DNA of 64,000 nt from Pseudomonas viridiflava (GTDB lineage: Bacteria; Pseudomonadota; Gammaproteobacteria; Pseudomonadales; Pseudomonadaceae). A model generated the notes under the pieces. That model did not search any database. It saw nothing but the letters and a program-made list of their open reading frames with translations, and was not told the origin of the DNA. Position numbers and translations under genes: made by a program. The stretch is taken from positions 248,001 through 312,000 of the forward strand of contig NZ_UUON01000022.1 of NCBI RefSeq assembly GCF_900590885.1, read 5' to 3'. Positions within the stretch are counted from its first letter, which is position 1. The number at the start of each line of letters is the position of its first letter. Shown here piece by piece: positions 26,237 to 35,701 of this stretch.

Positions 26237-27810
26237 GCGGTTTCGTCCACCCAGCGTTGCTCCAGTCCGGTTTTTGGCCCGCGCGGTGGTGTACCGAGGT
26301 GGCAGTCGAGGTCGCCGACGTTGAGGCCCGAGGTCACCAGGCGTTCACGCAAACTGCCCAAATGGCTTTCGATCAGGCTGGCGGTAAACGGTCGCGTGGC
26401 CCACAGCTGGCTGGACAATTTGCCCTGGGTCAGTTGCGCCTGAACCTGCAAAGGCCCCAGCGGCTCCATGTCCAGGGCCATCTCCACACGCCAGAGCATT
26501 TGCTTGGGGTCTTTTTTGTCTTTGCGTTCGGGCTGGTCCTTGTCCGGCGCCGGTTCCTCGCGCTGGAACTTGACCTGCAACGGCACGATGTCTTGCAAGG
26601 TGCGCATGGGGATTTCCAGTTGCCAGGTGGTTTGCAAGCGGCCATCGGCGGTGGTGCCGGTCTGCTCCAGGCTCGACAGCTGGTGGCTCTGCAGCCGCGA
26701 AATGGCGCCGGCGGCCAGGCGCAGCAGGTTTTCCAGGTCGCCTTCGCCTTCCAGTTTGGCCATCAACCGCTCGGGCAGCGGGAAGCCAACAGGCGTCTGC
26801 CGGGCGCTGACCTGACCCAACGTATTCAACGGGCTGCGCACAAAGTTGGGCATCACCTGGGCCAGGGTATTGGCCGCGAGGATGGCGCTCAGGTTGGTGC
26901 TGGCGGGCAGGGCGGGCAGCAGGTCCGCGACCAGCCGCAGCAGGGCGCCCTTCATGTCCAGCGGCGGCACCTGCGGGTTTTGCCCGGCGAGCAATTTGGC
27001 TTCCAGGAACGCGCCGCTGTTCTGGATCACCTGGGCCAGCACCTTGGGATTGCTCACCTGGGCCAGGTCGGGCAGGGCGGCCAGCAAGCGGTCGGCCGCC
27101 GCGCGCAGGTCGGCGGAGGTGCTGTCGCCACGCGGCAGGTTCTGGATCGCGGTAAAGACAGCATCCAGCGAGCCCTGGCGACTTTGCTGGGTGGCGAGTT
27201 GCTGCGTGACCGCCAATTGATCCTTGAGGCCGCTCAACGGCACAAAATTCAGGGTCTGCGCATTCTGCACCACGGCGCTGAGCAGGCTGCCGACGCGCAG
27301 TGGTTGCGGGCTTTCCACCGTAAGCGTCGCACCAGCCAACGCGTTATTGAGCACGGTGACCAATGAGCGGTAAATCGCCGGCTGCGCCGTGCCTTGCGGC
27401 AGCATCTGCGTGGTCAACACCTTGGCCTGCAACAGCGTGCCTACGGGCATCTGGTTGGTGTCGATGCGGGTGAGGGCGGCGACATTGGCGCTCAAGGCCT
27501 GCTGCAGGCTGAGGGTCAGGTTGCCCGCCGGGGTCTGGCTCACCGCCACATTGCTGCCCAACGGCAACGGCTGGGCGCTGCTGGCCTGCACCAGGGTCTG
27601 GCGGCCACCGTCGAGGGTCAGTTTGAGCAACAACTGAAAGGCTTCACCGCCTTGTTTAAGGGCGATGACTTCGGCATTCGCGGTTTTCCCCGGGTCGATC
27701 AAGCCGATCTGCGGTTCGAGCAGTTTCAGCAGTTCACCGCCCGCAGGCAGCGGCGCAGGCCCGGTAGCCGGGGCTGGAGGCAGCGTAGGAAGGTTGATCT
27801 CACCGGTCAT
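26233..27810 (-). CDS. fliK: flagellar hook-length control protein FliK family
   Basis: 525 residues from the ATG at 27810 (MTGEINLPTLPPAPATG). A long Ala/Gln/Leu-rich, Pro-rich body of low complexity, as expected of a secreted molecular ruler, ends in a FliK C-terminal domain (about 425-515) with PLGPLQVQAQLTQGKLSSQLWA and LIESHLGSLRERLVTSGLNVG. FliK measures the hook and triggers FlhB switching. It is not in the main flagellar cluster as far as the window shows, and the coupled FhlB-like gene suggests a second, stand-alone FliK-type pair. A second fliK elsewhere in the genome is likely but cannot be seen. Confidence 0.85.
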   Translation of the reverse strand: MTGEINLPTLPPAPATGPAPLPAGGELLKLLEPQIGLIDPGKTANAEVIALKQGGEAFQLLLKLTLDGGRQTLVQASSAQPLPLGSNVAVSQTPAGNLTLSLQQALSANVAALTRIDTNQMPVGTLLQAKVLTTQMLPQGTAQPAIYRSLVTVLNNALAGATLTVESPQPLRVGSLLSAVVQNAQTLNFVPLSGLKDQLAVTQQLATQQSRQGSLDAVFTAIQNLPRGDSTSADLRAAADRLLAALPDLAQVSNPKVLAQVIQNSGAFLEAKLLAGQNPQVPPLDMKGALLRLVADLLPALPASTNLSAILAANTLAQVMPNFVRSPLNTLGQVSARQTPVGFPLPERLMAKLEGEGDLENLLRLAAGAISRLQSHQLSSLEQTGTTADGRLQTTWQLEIPMRTLQDIVPLQVKFQREEPAPDKDQPERKDKKDPKQMLWRVEMALDMEPLGPLQVQAQLTQGKLSSQLWATRPFTASLIESHLGSLRERLVTSGLNVGDLDCHLGTPPRGPKTGLEQRWVDETA

Positions 27811-28010
27811 CGTGCACGTCGTCTCTGGGGAAATTGCCCTCTTTAGAGTAGGGCATCGCATGTATAATGCCGCCCGTCTGCAAAGAGAGCGCTAAAAACC
27901 TCACAACTATTTGATCCAGCTCTCTAAAATCGGTCGCCAAAGCCGTTATTGTGCATCTCTCTATAACGGCCGCTGCACCGCCGACTTGAACCGTAAAGGC
28001 CCGCGATCTC

Positions 28011-28646
28011 TTGACCAGCCCTCTTCTTGAAGCCGTAGCGCTCTCCTGTGAACGCGACCTGCGCCTGCTGTTCGAACACCTCGAACTGCGGCTGGCGGGC
28101 GGCGACATGGTGCAGGTCAGCGGGCCCAATGGCAGCGGCAAGACCAGCCTGTTGCGCCTGCTGGCCGGGTTGATGCAGCCCACGGCCGGTGAAGTACGCC
28201 TCAACGGCAAACCCCTGAATCAACAACGCAGCACATTGGCTCGCAACCTGATCTGGATCGGCCACGCCGCCGGCATCAAGGACGTGCTCACCGCCGAAGA
28301 AAACCTCAGCTGGCTCAGCGCCCTGCATCACCCCGCATCTCGCGATGCCATCTGGCAGGCGCTGGCGGCGGTCGGCCTCCAGGGTTTTGAAGACGTGCCT
28401 TGCCACACCCTGTCCGCCGGCCAGCAGCGCCGCGTGGCCCTCGCGCGTTTGTACCTGCCCGGCCCGCCGTTGTGGATTCTCGACGAACCCTTCACCGCCC
28501 TCGACAAACACGGGGTTGCCCAGCTCGAAGAACACCTGGCGCAACATTGCGAGCAGGGCGGCACCGTCTTGCTGACCACCCACCACACGCTCACACGCCT
28601 GCCCGCCGGTTACCGCGAGCTGGATTTGGCGCGGTGGTCAGCATGA
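28011..28646 (+). CDS. ccmA: cytochrome c maturation ABC transporter ATPase CcmA
   Basis: 211 residues from a TTG at 28011, the best-placed start in frame. With CcmB it forms the ABC transporter whose ATPase activity releases holo-CcmE. Walker [10 protein letters not shown] (about 38-46), the signature [13 protein letters not shown], and Walker [15 protein letters not shown] are intact. It is the first gene of ccmABCDEFGHI and overlaps ccmB by four bases. A TATAAT box lies at 27863-27868, but I see no matching -35, and the 200-base leader contains a long inverted repeat. Confidence 0.95.
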   Translation: MTSPLLEAVALSCERDLRLLFEHLELRLAGGDMVQVSGPNGSGKTSLLRLLAGLMQPTAGEVRLNGKPLNQQRSTLARNLIWIGHAAGIKDVLTAEENLSWLSALHHPASRDAIWQALAAVGLQGFEDVPCHTLSAGQQRRVALARLYLPGPPLWILDEPFTALDKHGVAQLEEHLAQHCEQGGTVLLTTHHTLTRLPAGYRELDLARWSA

Positions 28647-29311
28647 GTGTGTTCGCCCTGCTGGTCGCCCGCGAAGCGCGGCTGCTGTGCCGTCGCCCGG
28701 CCGAGCTGGCCAACCCGCTGGTGTTCTTTGCGATTGTGATCGCGCTGTTCCCGTTGGCGGTCGGCCCGGAGACTAAACTGTTGCAAACCTTGTCCCCGGG
28801 ACTGGTGTGGGTGGCGGCGCTGTTATCGGTTCTGCTCTCGCTGGACGGGCTGTTTCGCAGTGATTTCGAAGACGGTTCCCTGGAACAGTGGGTCCTTTCG
28901 TCGCACCCATTGCCACTTCTGGTACTGGCCAAGGTGCTGGCACACTGGGCTTTTTCCGGCTTGGCGCTAGTCTTGCTCTCGCCGCTGCTGGCGATGATGC
29001 TGGGGTTGCCCGTCGAGTGCCTGCCGGTATTGTTGCTGTCCTTGTTGCTCGGTACGCCGGTGCTCAGCCTGTTGGGGGCGGTGGGCGCAGCGTTGACCGT
29101 CGGTTTGAAGCGTGGTGGCCTGCTGCTGGCCCTGCTGATTCTGCCTTTGTATATCCCGGTATTGATCCTCGGCAGTGGCGCTTTACAAGCCGCGCTCATG
29201 GGTATGCCGGCGACCGGTTACCTCCTGTGGCTGGCTAGCCTGACCGCCCTGGCGGTAACCCTGACACCCTTTGCCATAGCGGCCGGCCTGAAGATCAGCG
29301 TCGGCGAATAA
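28643..29311 (+). CDS. ccmB: heme exporter protein CcmB
   Basis: 222 residues with six predicted membrane helices, the permease of the CcmABCD complex. Typical features are the N-terminal [21 protein letters not shown] segment, [12 protein letters not shown] in the cytosolic loop, and [21 protein letters not shown] near the end. Its ATG overlaps the ccmA stop (ATGA). The next gene, ccmC, starts 82 bases downstream, the only gap of any size in the operon. Confidence 0.94.
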   Translation: MSVFALLVAREARLLCRRPAELANPLVFFAIVIALFPLAVGPETKLLQTLSPGLVWVAALLSVLLSLDGLFRSDFEDGSLEQWVLSSHPLPLLVLAKVLAHWAFSGLALVLLSPLLAMMLGLPVECLPVLLLSLLLGTPVLSLLGAVGAALTVGLKRGGLLLALLILPLYIPVLILGSGALQAALMGMPATGYLLWLASLTALAVTLTPFAIAAGLKISVGE

Positions 29312-29393
29312 TGAGGTCTGACCCAGCGTTACGCTGAGTCAGTAAAGACCCTACGCTTCTCGCAACGACGAGCAGCAACCGTGAGAAACAGCA

Positions 29394-30149
29394 ATGAACT
29401 GGACCTGGTTTCACAAGCTCGGCTCGCCCAAATGGTTCTACGGCATCAGTGGCAAGCTGCTGCCGTGGTTGAGCGTCGCCGCCATCCTGCTGATCGGCGT
29501 CGGGCTGGTTTGGGGTCTGGCCTTCGCGCCGCCCGACTACCAGCAAGGCAACAGCTTTCGCATCATCTATATCCACGTGCCTGCCGCGATGCTGGCCCAG
29601 TCCTGCTACGTGATGCTGGCGGTGTGCGGCATCGTCGGCCTGGTGTGGAAGATGAAGCTGGCCGACGTGGCCCTGCAATGCGCCGCGCCCATCGGCGCGT
29701 GGATGACCGCCGTGGCGCTGGTCACCGGCGCGATCTGGGGCAAGCCCACCTGGGGTTCGTGGTGGGTGTGGGATGCGCGACTAACGTCCATGTTGATCCT
29801 GCTGTTCCTGTACTTCGGTCTGATTGCCCTGGGCAACGCGATCAGTAATCGTGACAGCGCCGCCAAGGCCTGCGCGGTGCTGGCGATTGTCGGCGTGATC
29901 AACATCCCGATCATCAAATACTCGGTGGAGTGGTGGAACACCCTGCACCAGGGCGCCACCTTCACCCTTACCGAAAAACCGGCGATGCCCGTGGAAATGT
30001 GGGCGCCGCTGCTGCTGATGGTACTGGGCTTCTACTGTTTCTTCGGCGCCGTATTGCTGATGCGCATGCGCCTCGAAGTGCTCAAGCGTGAAGCCCGCGC
30101 CAGTTGGGTCAAGGCCCAAGTGCAGAGCAGCCTGGGAGCGCGCGCATGA
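29394..30149 (+). CDS. ccmC: heme-handling membrane protein CcmC
   Basis: 251 residues with six membrane helices. CcmC holds heme through its tryptophan-rich WWD motif ([13 protein letters not shown]) and attaches it to CcmE in the periplasm. The two axial heme His residues are in [12 protein letters not shown] and NTLHQGATF. It starts at an ATG and overlaps ccmD by four bases. Confidence 0.96.
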   Translation: MNWTWFHKLGSPKWFYGISGKLLPWLSVAAILLIGVGLVWGLAFAPPDYQQGNSFRIIYIHVPAAMLAQSCYVMLAVCGIVGLVWKMKLADVALQCAAPIGAWMTAVALVTGAIWGKPTWGSWWVWDARLTSMLILLFLYFGLIALGNAISNRDSAAKACAVLAIVGVINIPIIKYSVEWWNTLHQGATFTLTEKPAMPVEMWAPLLLMVLGFYCFFGAVLLMRMRLEVLKREARASWVKAQVQSSLGARA

Positions 30150-30322
30150 GTTTTGCCTCATTCAGTGATTTTCTCGCCATGGGCCATCACGGCCTGTATG
30201 TCTGGACGGCCTATGGCATCTGCCTGGCGGTACTGGTCCTCAACGTCGCCGCGCCGATCCTGGCCCGCAAGCGTTACCTGCAACAAGAGGCGCGTCGTCT
30301 GCGCCGGGAGACCGAAAAGTGA
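30146..30322 (+). CDS. ccmD: CcmD
   Basis: 58 residues with one membrane helix ([21 protein letters not shown]) and a basic tail ([15 protein letters not shown]), exactly the CcmD design. It helps release holo-CcmE from CcmABC. ATGA overlap with ccmC upstream and GTGA overlap with ccmE downstream. Confidence 0.94.
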   Translation: MSFASFSDFLAMGHHGLYVWTAYGICLAVLVLNVAAPILARKRYLQQEARRLRRETEK

Positions 30323-30774
30323 ACCCCCTGCGTAGAAAGCGTCTGTTGATCATCCTTGCCATCCTGGCCGGCGTCGGCATTGCCGTGGCCCTGGCCTTGA
30401 GCGCTTTGCAGCAGAACATCAACCTGTTCTACACCCCGACCCAGATCGCCAATGGCGAAGCACCTGTGGACACACGCATCCGCGCCGGCGGCATGGTGGA
30501 GAAGGGTTCGTTGAAACGCTCCGCCGACTCCCTGGACGTGACCTTCGTGGTCACCGACTTCAGCAAGTCCGTAACCATCAGCTATCGCGGCATCCTCCCG
30601 GACCTGTTCCGCGAAGGCCAGGGCATCGTCGCCCTGGGCAAGCTCAACGCCGAGGGCGTGGTGGTGGCCGACGAAGTGCTGGCCAAGCACGATGAGAAAT
30701 ACATGCCGCCGGAAGTCACCAAGGCCCTCAAAGACAGCGGCCAGTCCGCACCAACGCCTGCCAAGGAGGGCTAA
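30319..30774 (+). CDS. ccmE: heme chaperone CcmE
   Basis: 151 residues from a GTG at 30319. A basic N-terminus and one membrane anchor (about 9-29) precede a periplasmic OB-fold. Heme is bound covalently by H124 in [13 protein letters not shown], with Y128 as axial ligand. The start overlaps the ccmD stop. The C-terminal tail is short and polar. Confidence 0.96.
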   Translation: MNPLRRKRLLIILAILAGVGIAVALALSALQQNINLFYTPTQIANGEAPVDTRIRAGGMVEKGSLKRSADSLDVTFVVTDFSKSVTISYRGILPDLFREGQGIVALGKLNAEGVVVADEVLAKHDEKYMPPEVTKALKDSGQSAPTPAKEG

Positions 30775-30777
30775 GTG

Positions 30778-32766
30778 ATGACGTCCGCACTGTTTATTCC
30801 CGAGTTGGGCCAGTTGGCGATGATCCTCGCCCTGTGCTTTGCCATCGTGCAGGCCGTGGTGCCGCTGCTTGGCGCCTGGCGTGGCGACCGCTTGTGGATG
30901 AGCCTGGCGCAGCCCGCCGCCTGGGGCCAGTTCGCGTTCCTGCTGTTCGCGTTCGGTTGCCTGACCTACGCCTTTATGACCGACGATTTTTCCGTCGCCT
31001 ATGTAGCCAATAACTCCAACAGCGCCTTGCCCTGGTACTACAAGTTCAGCGCCGTGTGGGGCGCCCACGAAGGTTCGTTGCTGCTGTGGGCCTTGATCCT
31101 CGGCGGCTGGACCTTCGCGGTGTCGGTGTTCTCACGCCAACTGCCGCAAGTGATGCTGGCCCGCGTGCTGGCGGTGATGGGCATGATCAGCATCGGCTTC
31201 CTGCTGTTCCTGATCATGACCTCCAACCCGTTCAGCCGCATCCTGCCGCAGATTCCTACGGACGGGCACGACCTCAACCCGCTGCTGCAAGACATCGGCC
31301 TGATCGTGCACCCGCCGATGCTCTACATGGGTTACGTGGGTTTCTCGGTGGCCTTTGCCTTTGCCATCGCCGCCTTGCTTGGCGGGCGTTTGGACGCGGC
31401 GTGGGCGCGCTGGTCGCGGCCGTGGACCATCGTCGCCTGGGCCTTTCTCGGCATCGGCATCACCTTGGGCTCCTGGTGGGCCTACTACGAACTCGGCTGG
31501 GGCGGCTGGTGGTTCTGGGACCCGGTGGAAAACGCCTCGTTCATGCCCTGGCTGGTCGGCACCGCGTTGATTCACTCGTTGGCCGTCACCGAAAAACGTG
31601 GCGTGTTCAAGAGCTGGACGGTGCTGCTGGCGATTGCGGCATTTTCCCTCAGCCTGCTCGGCACTTTCCTCGTGCGTTCCGGCGTACTGACTTCGGTGCA
31701 TGCGTTTGCGTCCGACCCGGAGCGCGGCGTGTTCATCCTGATCTTCCTGCTGTTTGTGGTCGGCGGTTCCCTCACGCTGTTCGCCCTGCGCGCGCCGGTG
31801 GTCAAGAGCCAGGTCGGTTTCAACCTGTGGTCGCGGGAAACCCTGTTGCTGGGCAATAACCTGGTGCTGGTGGTGGCCGCGTCGATGATCCTGCTCGGCA
31901 CCCTGTACCCGTTGGCGCTGGATGCCCTGAGCGGCGCCAAGCTGTCTGTCGGCCCGCCGTACTTCAACGCGTTGTTCATCCCGTTGATGGGCCTGTTGAT
32001 GGTGGTCATGGCCGTTGGCATGCTGGTGCGCTGGAAGGACACCCCGGTGAAATGGCTGGCCGGCATGCTGATGCCGGTGCTGCTGGGCAGCGTGGCCTTG
32101 GCGGTGATCGCCGGCATTGCTTACGGCGACTTCAACTGGGCGGTGCTCGCCACCTTCCTGCTCGCCGCCTGGGTATTGCTGGCCGGCGTGCGCGACATCT
32201 TCGACAAGACCCGCCACAAAGGCCTGATCAAAGGTTTGCCGAGCCTGACCCGCAGTTACTGGGGCATGCAGATCGCCCACATCGGCATCGCCGTGTGCGC
32301 CCTCGGCGTGGTGCTGTCGAGCCAGAACAGCGCCGAGCGCGACCTGCGCCTGGCGCCGGGCGAGTCCATGGACCTGGCCGGTTACCACTTTATTTTCGAA
32401 GGTGCCAAGCACTTTGAAGGGCCGAACTTCACGTCGGACAAAGGCACCGTGCGCGTCGTCCGCAACGGCAAAGAGATCGCCGTGCTGCACCCGGAAAAAC
32501 GCCTGTACACCGTACAGAGTTCGATGATGACCGAAGCCGGCATCGACGCCGGTTTCACCCGCGACCTCTATGTGGCGCTGGGTGAACCGCTGGGCGACGG
32601 CGCCTGGGCGGTGCGCGTGCATGTGAAGCCGTTTGTGCGCTGGATCTGGTTCGGCGGCTTGCTCACCGGCTTTGGTGGTTTACTGGCGGCGCTGGATCGG
32701 CGTTATCGAGTCAAAGTGAAAAGCCGCGTGCGTGAAGCCCTCGGCCTGCAAGGAGCGGCGGTATGA
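30778..32766 (+). CDS. ccmF: heme lyase subunit CcmF
   Basis: 662 residues from the ATG at 30778; a GTG just before it is possible because the AAGGAGGG site is near both. About 15 membrane helices. The WWD motif is GGWWFWDPVENASFMPW, flanked by the His residues of the periplasmic loops. CcmF reduces and transfers heme from CcmE to the apocytochrome CXXCH with CcmH and CcmI. It overlaps ccmG by four bases. Confidence 0.96.
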   Translation: MTSALFIPELGQLAMILALCFAIVQAVVPLLGAWRGDRLWMSLAQPAAWGQFAFLLFAFGCLTYAFMTDDFSVAYVANNSNSALPWYYKFSAVWGAHEGSLLLWALILGGWTFAVSVFSRQLPQVMLARVLAVMGMISIGFLLFLIMTSNPFSRILPQIPTDGHDLNPLLQDIGLIVHPPMLYMGYVGFSVAFAFAIAALLGGRLDAAWARWSRPWTIVAWAFLGIGITLGSWWAYYELGWGGWWFWDPVENASFMPWLVGTALIHSLAVTEKRGVFKSWTVLLAIAAFSLSLLGTFLVRSGVLTSVHAFASDPERGVFILIFLLFVVGGSLTLFALRAPVVKSQVGFNLWSRETLLLGNNLVLVVAASMILLGTLYPLALDALSGAKLSVGPPYFNALFIPLMGLLMVVMAVGMLVRWKDTPVKWLAGMLMPVLLGSVALAVIAGIAYGDFNWAVLATFLLAAWVLLAGVRDIFDKTRHKGLIKGLPSLTRSYWGMQIAHIGIAVCALGVVLSSQNSAERDLRLAPGESMDLAGYHFIFEGAKHFEGPNFTSDKGTVRVVRNGKEIAVLHPEKRLYTVQSSMMTEAGIDAGFTRDLYVALGEPLGDGAWAVRVHVKPFVRWIWFGGLLTGFGGLLAALDRRYRVKVKSRVREALGLQGAAV

Positions 32767-33299
32767 AGCGTTGGTTGATGGTCTTGCCGCTGGCGGCCTT
32801 TCTGGTGATGGCGGTGTTCCTGTATCGCGGCCTGTACCTGGACCCGGCCGAGTTGCCCTCGGCGATGATCGGCAAACCGTTTCCGGCGTTTAGCCTGCCG
32901 ACGGTGCAGGGCGACAAGACCCTGACCCAGGCCGACCTGCTGGGCAAACCGGCGCTGGTCAACGTGTGGGGCACCTGGTGCATCTCCTGCCGCGTCGAAC
33001 ACCCGGTGCTGAACAAACTGGCCGAGCGGGGCGTGGTGATCTACGGGATCAACTACAAGGACGACAACGCCGCCGCCTTGAAGTGGCTGGCCGAATTCCA
33101 CAACCCCTACCAGTTGGATATCCGCGATGAGGACGGCAACCTCGGTCTGAACCTCGGCGTGTACGGCGCCCCGGAAACCTTCTTCATCGATGCCAAGGGC
33201 GTGATCCGTGACAAGTACGTCGGCGTGATCGACGAGGTGGTGTGGCGCGAGCAACTGGCCGCCAAGTACCAGGCGCTGGTCGATGAGGCCAAGCCATGA
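32763..33299 (+). CDS. ccmG: thiol:disulfide interchange protein CcmG/DsbE
   Basis: 178 residues: an N-terminal signal anchor (about 4-22), then a periplasmic thioredoxin fold with the active site WCISC (C73, C76) in VNVWGTWCISCRVEHPVL and the cis-Pro loop GVYGAPETFFID. It reduces apocytochrome c or CcmH before heme attachment. ATGA overlaps on both sides. Confidence 0.96.
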   Translation: MKRWLMVLPLAAFLVMAVFLYRGLYLDPAELPSAMIGKPFPAFSLPTVQGDKTLTQADLLGKPALVNVWGTWCISCRVEHPVLNKLAERGVVIYGINYKDDNAAALKWLAEFHNPYQLDIRDEDGNLGLNLGVYGAPETFFIDAKGVIRDKYVGVIDEVVWREQLAAKYQALVDEAKP

Positions 33300-33769
33300 A
33301 GCGTCTGTTAGCCGCTGCTGTTCTAGCGCTTGGATTGGTCGGCGTAGCGCATGCTGCCATCGACACTTACGAGTTTGCCAAGGACGGTGACCGCGAGCGT
33401 TTCCGCGAGCTGACCAAGGAACTGCGCTGCCCCAAGTGCCAGAACCAGGACATCGCCGACTCCAACGCGCCGATTGCCGCCGACTTGCGCAAAGAGATCT
33501 TCCGCATGCTGGGGGAGGGCAAGGACAACCAGCAGATCATCGACTTCATGGTCGACCGCTACGGTGATTTCGTGCGCTACAAACCGGCGCTCACCGGCAA
33601 GACCGCGCTGCTCTGGTTCGGCCCCGCCGGGCTGTTGCTGGCCGGTGTGGTGGTGATGGCGGTGATCGTGCGCCGCCGCCGCGCCGCGCCCACCGATGGT
33701 TCCGACGCGCTGTCCCCTGATGAGCGTAAACGCCTCGACCAATTGCTGGACACCAAGACTGATGATTGA
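33296..33769 (+). CDS. ccmH: CcmH (CycL-type) thiol-reducing subunit of heme lyase
   Basis: 157 residues. A signal peptide ends near residue 20, then the LRCPKCQNQ motif with redox C45 and C48 in a three-helix domain, and one membrane helix about 103-123. Here CcmH and CcmI are separate genes, unlike the fused E. coli CcmH. It overlaps ccmI by eight bases. Confidence 0.95.
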   Translation: MKRLLAAAVLALGLVGVAHAAIDTYEFAKDGDRERFRELTKELRCPKCQNQDIADSNAPIAADLRKEIFRMLGEGKDNQQIIDFMVDRYGDFVRYKPALTGKTALLWFGPAGLLLAGVVVMAVIVRRRRAAPTDGSDALSPDERKRLDQLLDTKTDD

Positions 33770-34946
33770 TTTCTGGCTCGCAGCCGGCTTGCTGCTTCTG
33801 ATTGCCCTGAGTTTCCTGTTGATCCCTGTACTGCGCGACCGCCGCGCCCAGCGCGAAGAGGACCGCACCGCGTTGAACGTGGCGCTGTACCAGGAACGCG
33901 TGGCCGAGCTGCAAGTGCAGCAGGACGAAGGTGTACTGAACGCCGCGCAACTCGACACCGGCCGCGCCGAAGCCGCGCGCGAATTGCTCGCCGACACCGA
34001 AGGCGTGGAAAAGCCCCGGGAATCGCGCCTGGGCAAACCGCTGCCCTTGCTCGCGGCATTCCTGGTGCCGGTGCTCGGCGTTGCGCTGTACCTGCATTAC
34101 GGCGCCAGCGACAAGGTCGAACTGACCCGCGAATTCTCCCAGCCGCCGGTGTCCATGGAAGACATGACCCACCGCCTGGAACGCGCCGCCGCCGCCCAGC
34201 CGGACTCGGCCGAAGGCTTGTACTTCCTCGGTCGCGCCTACATGGCCCAGGACCGTTCCGCCGATGCCGCGCGCATCTTCGAACGCACCGTGGCCCTGGC
34301 CGGCCGCCAGCCCGAATTGCTCGGGCAGTGGGCCCAGGCGCAGTACTTTGCCGACAACAAACAGTGGTCACCGAAGGTCCAGGCCCTGACCGATGAAGCG
34401 TTGAAGCTGGACCCCAAGGAAGTCACCAGCCTCGGTCTGCTCGGTATCGCCGCCTTTGAAGGCCAGCGTTATCAAGACGCAATCGACTACTGGAACCGCT
34501 TGCTGGCGCAACTGCCGCCGGAAGACAACTCCCGTGCCGCGCTGCAGGGCGGCATCGACCGCGCCGCCGAGAAGCTCAAGGAAAGTGACGGCAGCGTCGC
34601 ACAGAAAACCGTGATGAAAGTGCGCGTGGATCTGTCCGCCGAGGTCAAGGCCAAGGCCTTGCCGACCGACACAGTGTTCATCTTCGCCCGCGCCGTCAGC
34701 GGCCCGCCGGCGCCGTTGGCGGCCAAGCGAGTGACCGTCGCCGACTTGCCCATCACCGTCGAACTGGGCGATGCCGACGCGATGATGCCGCAGTTGAAAC
34801 TGTCGAACTTCCCCGAAGTCCAACTGGTTGCGCGCGTATCCCGGGCAGGTCTTCCGACTGCCGGCGAGTGGATCGGCCGCAGCCAACCCCTGGCCAGCAG
34901 CACCACTGCCACGCAGGCGCTGACCATCGACAGTCCGGATCAGTAA
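33762..34946 (+). CDS. ccmI: apocytochrome c chaperone CcmI
   Basis: 394 residues from the ATG at 33762. Two membrane helices (about 5-21 and 86-107) flank a coiled-coil cytoplasmic loop; the periplasmic part contains TPR helices ([20 protein letters not shown], then [20 protein letters not shown]) and a C-terminal beta domain ([20 protein letters not shown]). CcmI binds the apocytochrome C-terminus and presents it to CcmFH. Last gene of the ccm run. Confidence 0.94.
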   Translation: MIDFWLAAGLLLLIALSFLLIPVLRDRRAQREEDRTALNVALYQERVAELQVQQDEGVLNAAQLDTGRAEAARELLADTEGVEKPRESRLGKPLPLLAAFLVPVLGVALYLHYGASDKVELTREFSQPPVSMEDMTHRLERAAAAQPDSAEGLYFLGRAYMAQDRSADAARIFERTVALAGRQPELLGQWAQAQYFADNKQWSPKVQALTDEALKLDPKEVTSLGLLGIAAFEGQRYQDAIDYWNRLLAQLPPEDNSRAALQGGIDRAAEKLKESDGSVAQKTVMKVRVDLSAEVKAKALPTDTVFIFARAVSGPPAPLAAKRVTVADLPITVELGDADAMMPQLKLSNFPEVQLVARVSRAGLPTAGEWIGRSQPLASSTTATQALTIDSPDQ

Positions 34947-34962
34947 TTTCGAGGAAACGCCT

Positions 34963-35358
34963 ATGACCGCATTTGCACGTATCACCCTGCTCAGCCTCGT
35001 TCTAGGCCTGAGCGCTTGTGCGGTCCACCGCCCACCTCCGGCGCCGACGGGCCCGACCATCCCGCCGTCGGGCCCGTCGACCCAGCCGAGCACCAAGCCT
35101 TCCGGCCCGGTGACCCCGCCGCCGAAGCCGCTGCCGACCAAGTCGCCAACCTTCGCCCCACCGCCGGGCGCCGCCAGCCACTGGGACGGCAAAATGCAGG
35201 TGTACGTGCTGGACGACCAGCCCGACACCTTCTACCGCCAGCGCACCTACTACCGCTGGAGCAACGGCTGGAGCCGCTCCATCAGCCCCAACGGGCCCTG
35301 GGAAGACACCGACGTGCAGGGCGTGCCGCCGGGGTTGAGCAAGCAGTACGCGCAATGA
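34963..35358 (+). CDS. proline-rich lipoprotein of unknown function
   Basis: 131 residues. A signal peptide with lipobox LSAC places the mature start at about C19. A Pro/Thr/Ser-rich linker of about 50 residues follows, then a compact C-terminal part rich in Tyr and Trp (MQVYVLDDQPDTFYRQRTYYRWSN is its core stretch, about 83-106) ending GVPPGLSKQYA. The linker suggests a domain held away from the membrane. It starts 16 bases after ccmI and is probably cotranscribed; whether it helps cytochrome maturation is unknown. Confidence 0.88.
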   Translation: MTAFARITLLSLVLGLSACAVHRPPPAPTGPTIPPSGPSTQPSTKPSGPVTPPPKPLPTKSPTFAPPPGAASHWDGKMQVYVLDDQPDTFYRQRTYYRWSNGWSRSISPNGPWEDTDVQGVPPGLSKQYAQ

Positions 35359-35395
35359 CAACTTGAAATCCAATCCTCCAAACACCGGGGGGCAA

Positions 35396-35486
35396 ATGTG
35401 GGAGGGGGCTTGCCCCCGATGGCAGTGTGTCAGCTACAGATTTATCAGCTGACACACCCTCATCGGGGGCAAGCCCCCTCCCACAT
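35396..35486. repeat. REPIN: two inverted REP heads
   Basis: TGTGGGAGGGGGCTTGCCCCCGAT at the left and its inverse at the right flank a shorter inverted pair GTGTCAGCT/AGCTGACAC with an AT-rich middle. The whole 91 bases can fold as one long hairpin. Confidence 0.9.
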
Positions 35487-35548
35487 TTTGATCGCCTCAG
35501 CCATCAGGCCACGGGACACTCCCAAATCAGCCAGGAAAAGGTGAGCCA

Positions 35549-35605
35549 TACGCAGGTTGGTCGACCGGGGAATGGAAACCCGGCAGGGGCAGGCCCTCCT
35601 GCGTA
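35549..35605 (+). ncRNA. candidate structured RNA element, three-way junction
   Basis: TACGCAGG (35549-35556) pairs with CCTGCGTA (35598-35605) and encloses two hairpins: CCGGG/CCCGG (35565-35569 with 35579-35583, loop GAATGGAAA) and AGGG/CCCT (35585-35588 with 35594-35597). It lies about 100 bases before the histidine phosphatase start. I compared it with the cobalamin, TPP, glycine, c-di-GMP and fluoride riboswitch signatures I know and found no match. The strand is a guess; a small RNA on either strand or a leader element are all open. Confidence 0.4.
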
Positions 35606-35701
35606 CAGCTCGGGTGACATAGTGAGCATTGTCTGAACAGGGGTGAATAGGCAAAGTCCGGTATGTTGCTATCCCTATTTCCTTTCTTCGAGACGGACCT
35701 C

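Noticed and set aside
35500..35640. Cobalamin riboswitch before the phosphatase
   Set aside because: The phosphatase resembles CobC in family only; the conserved cobalamin-riboswitch boxes are not found on either strand.
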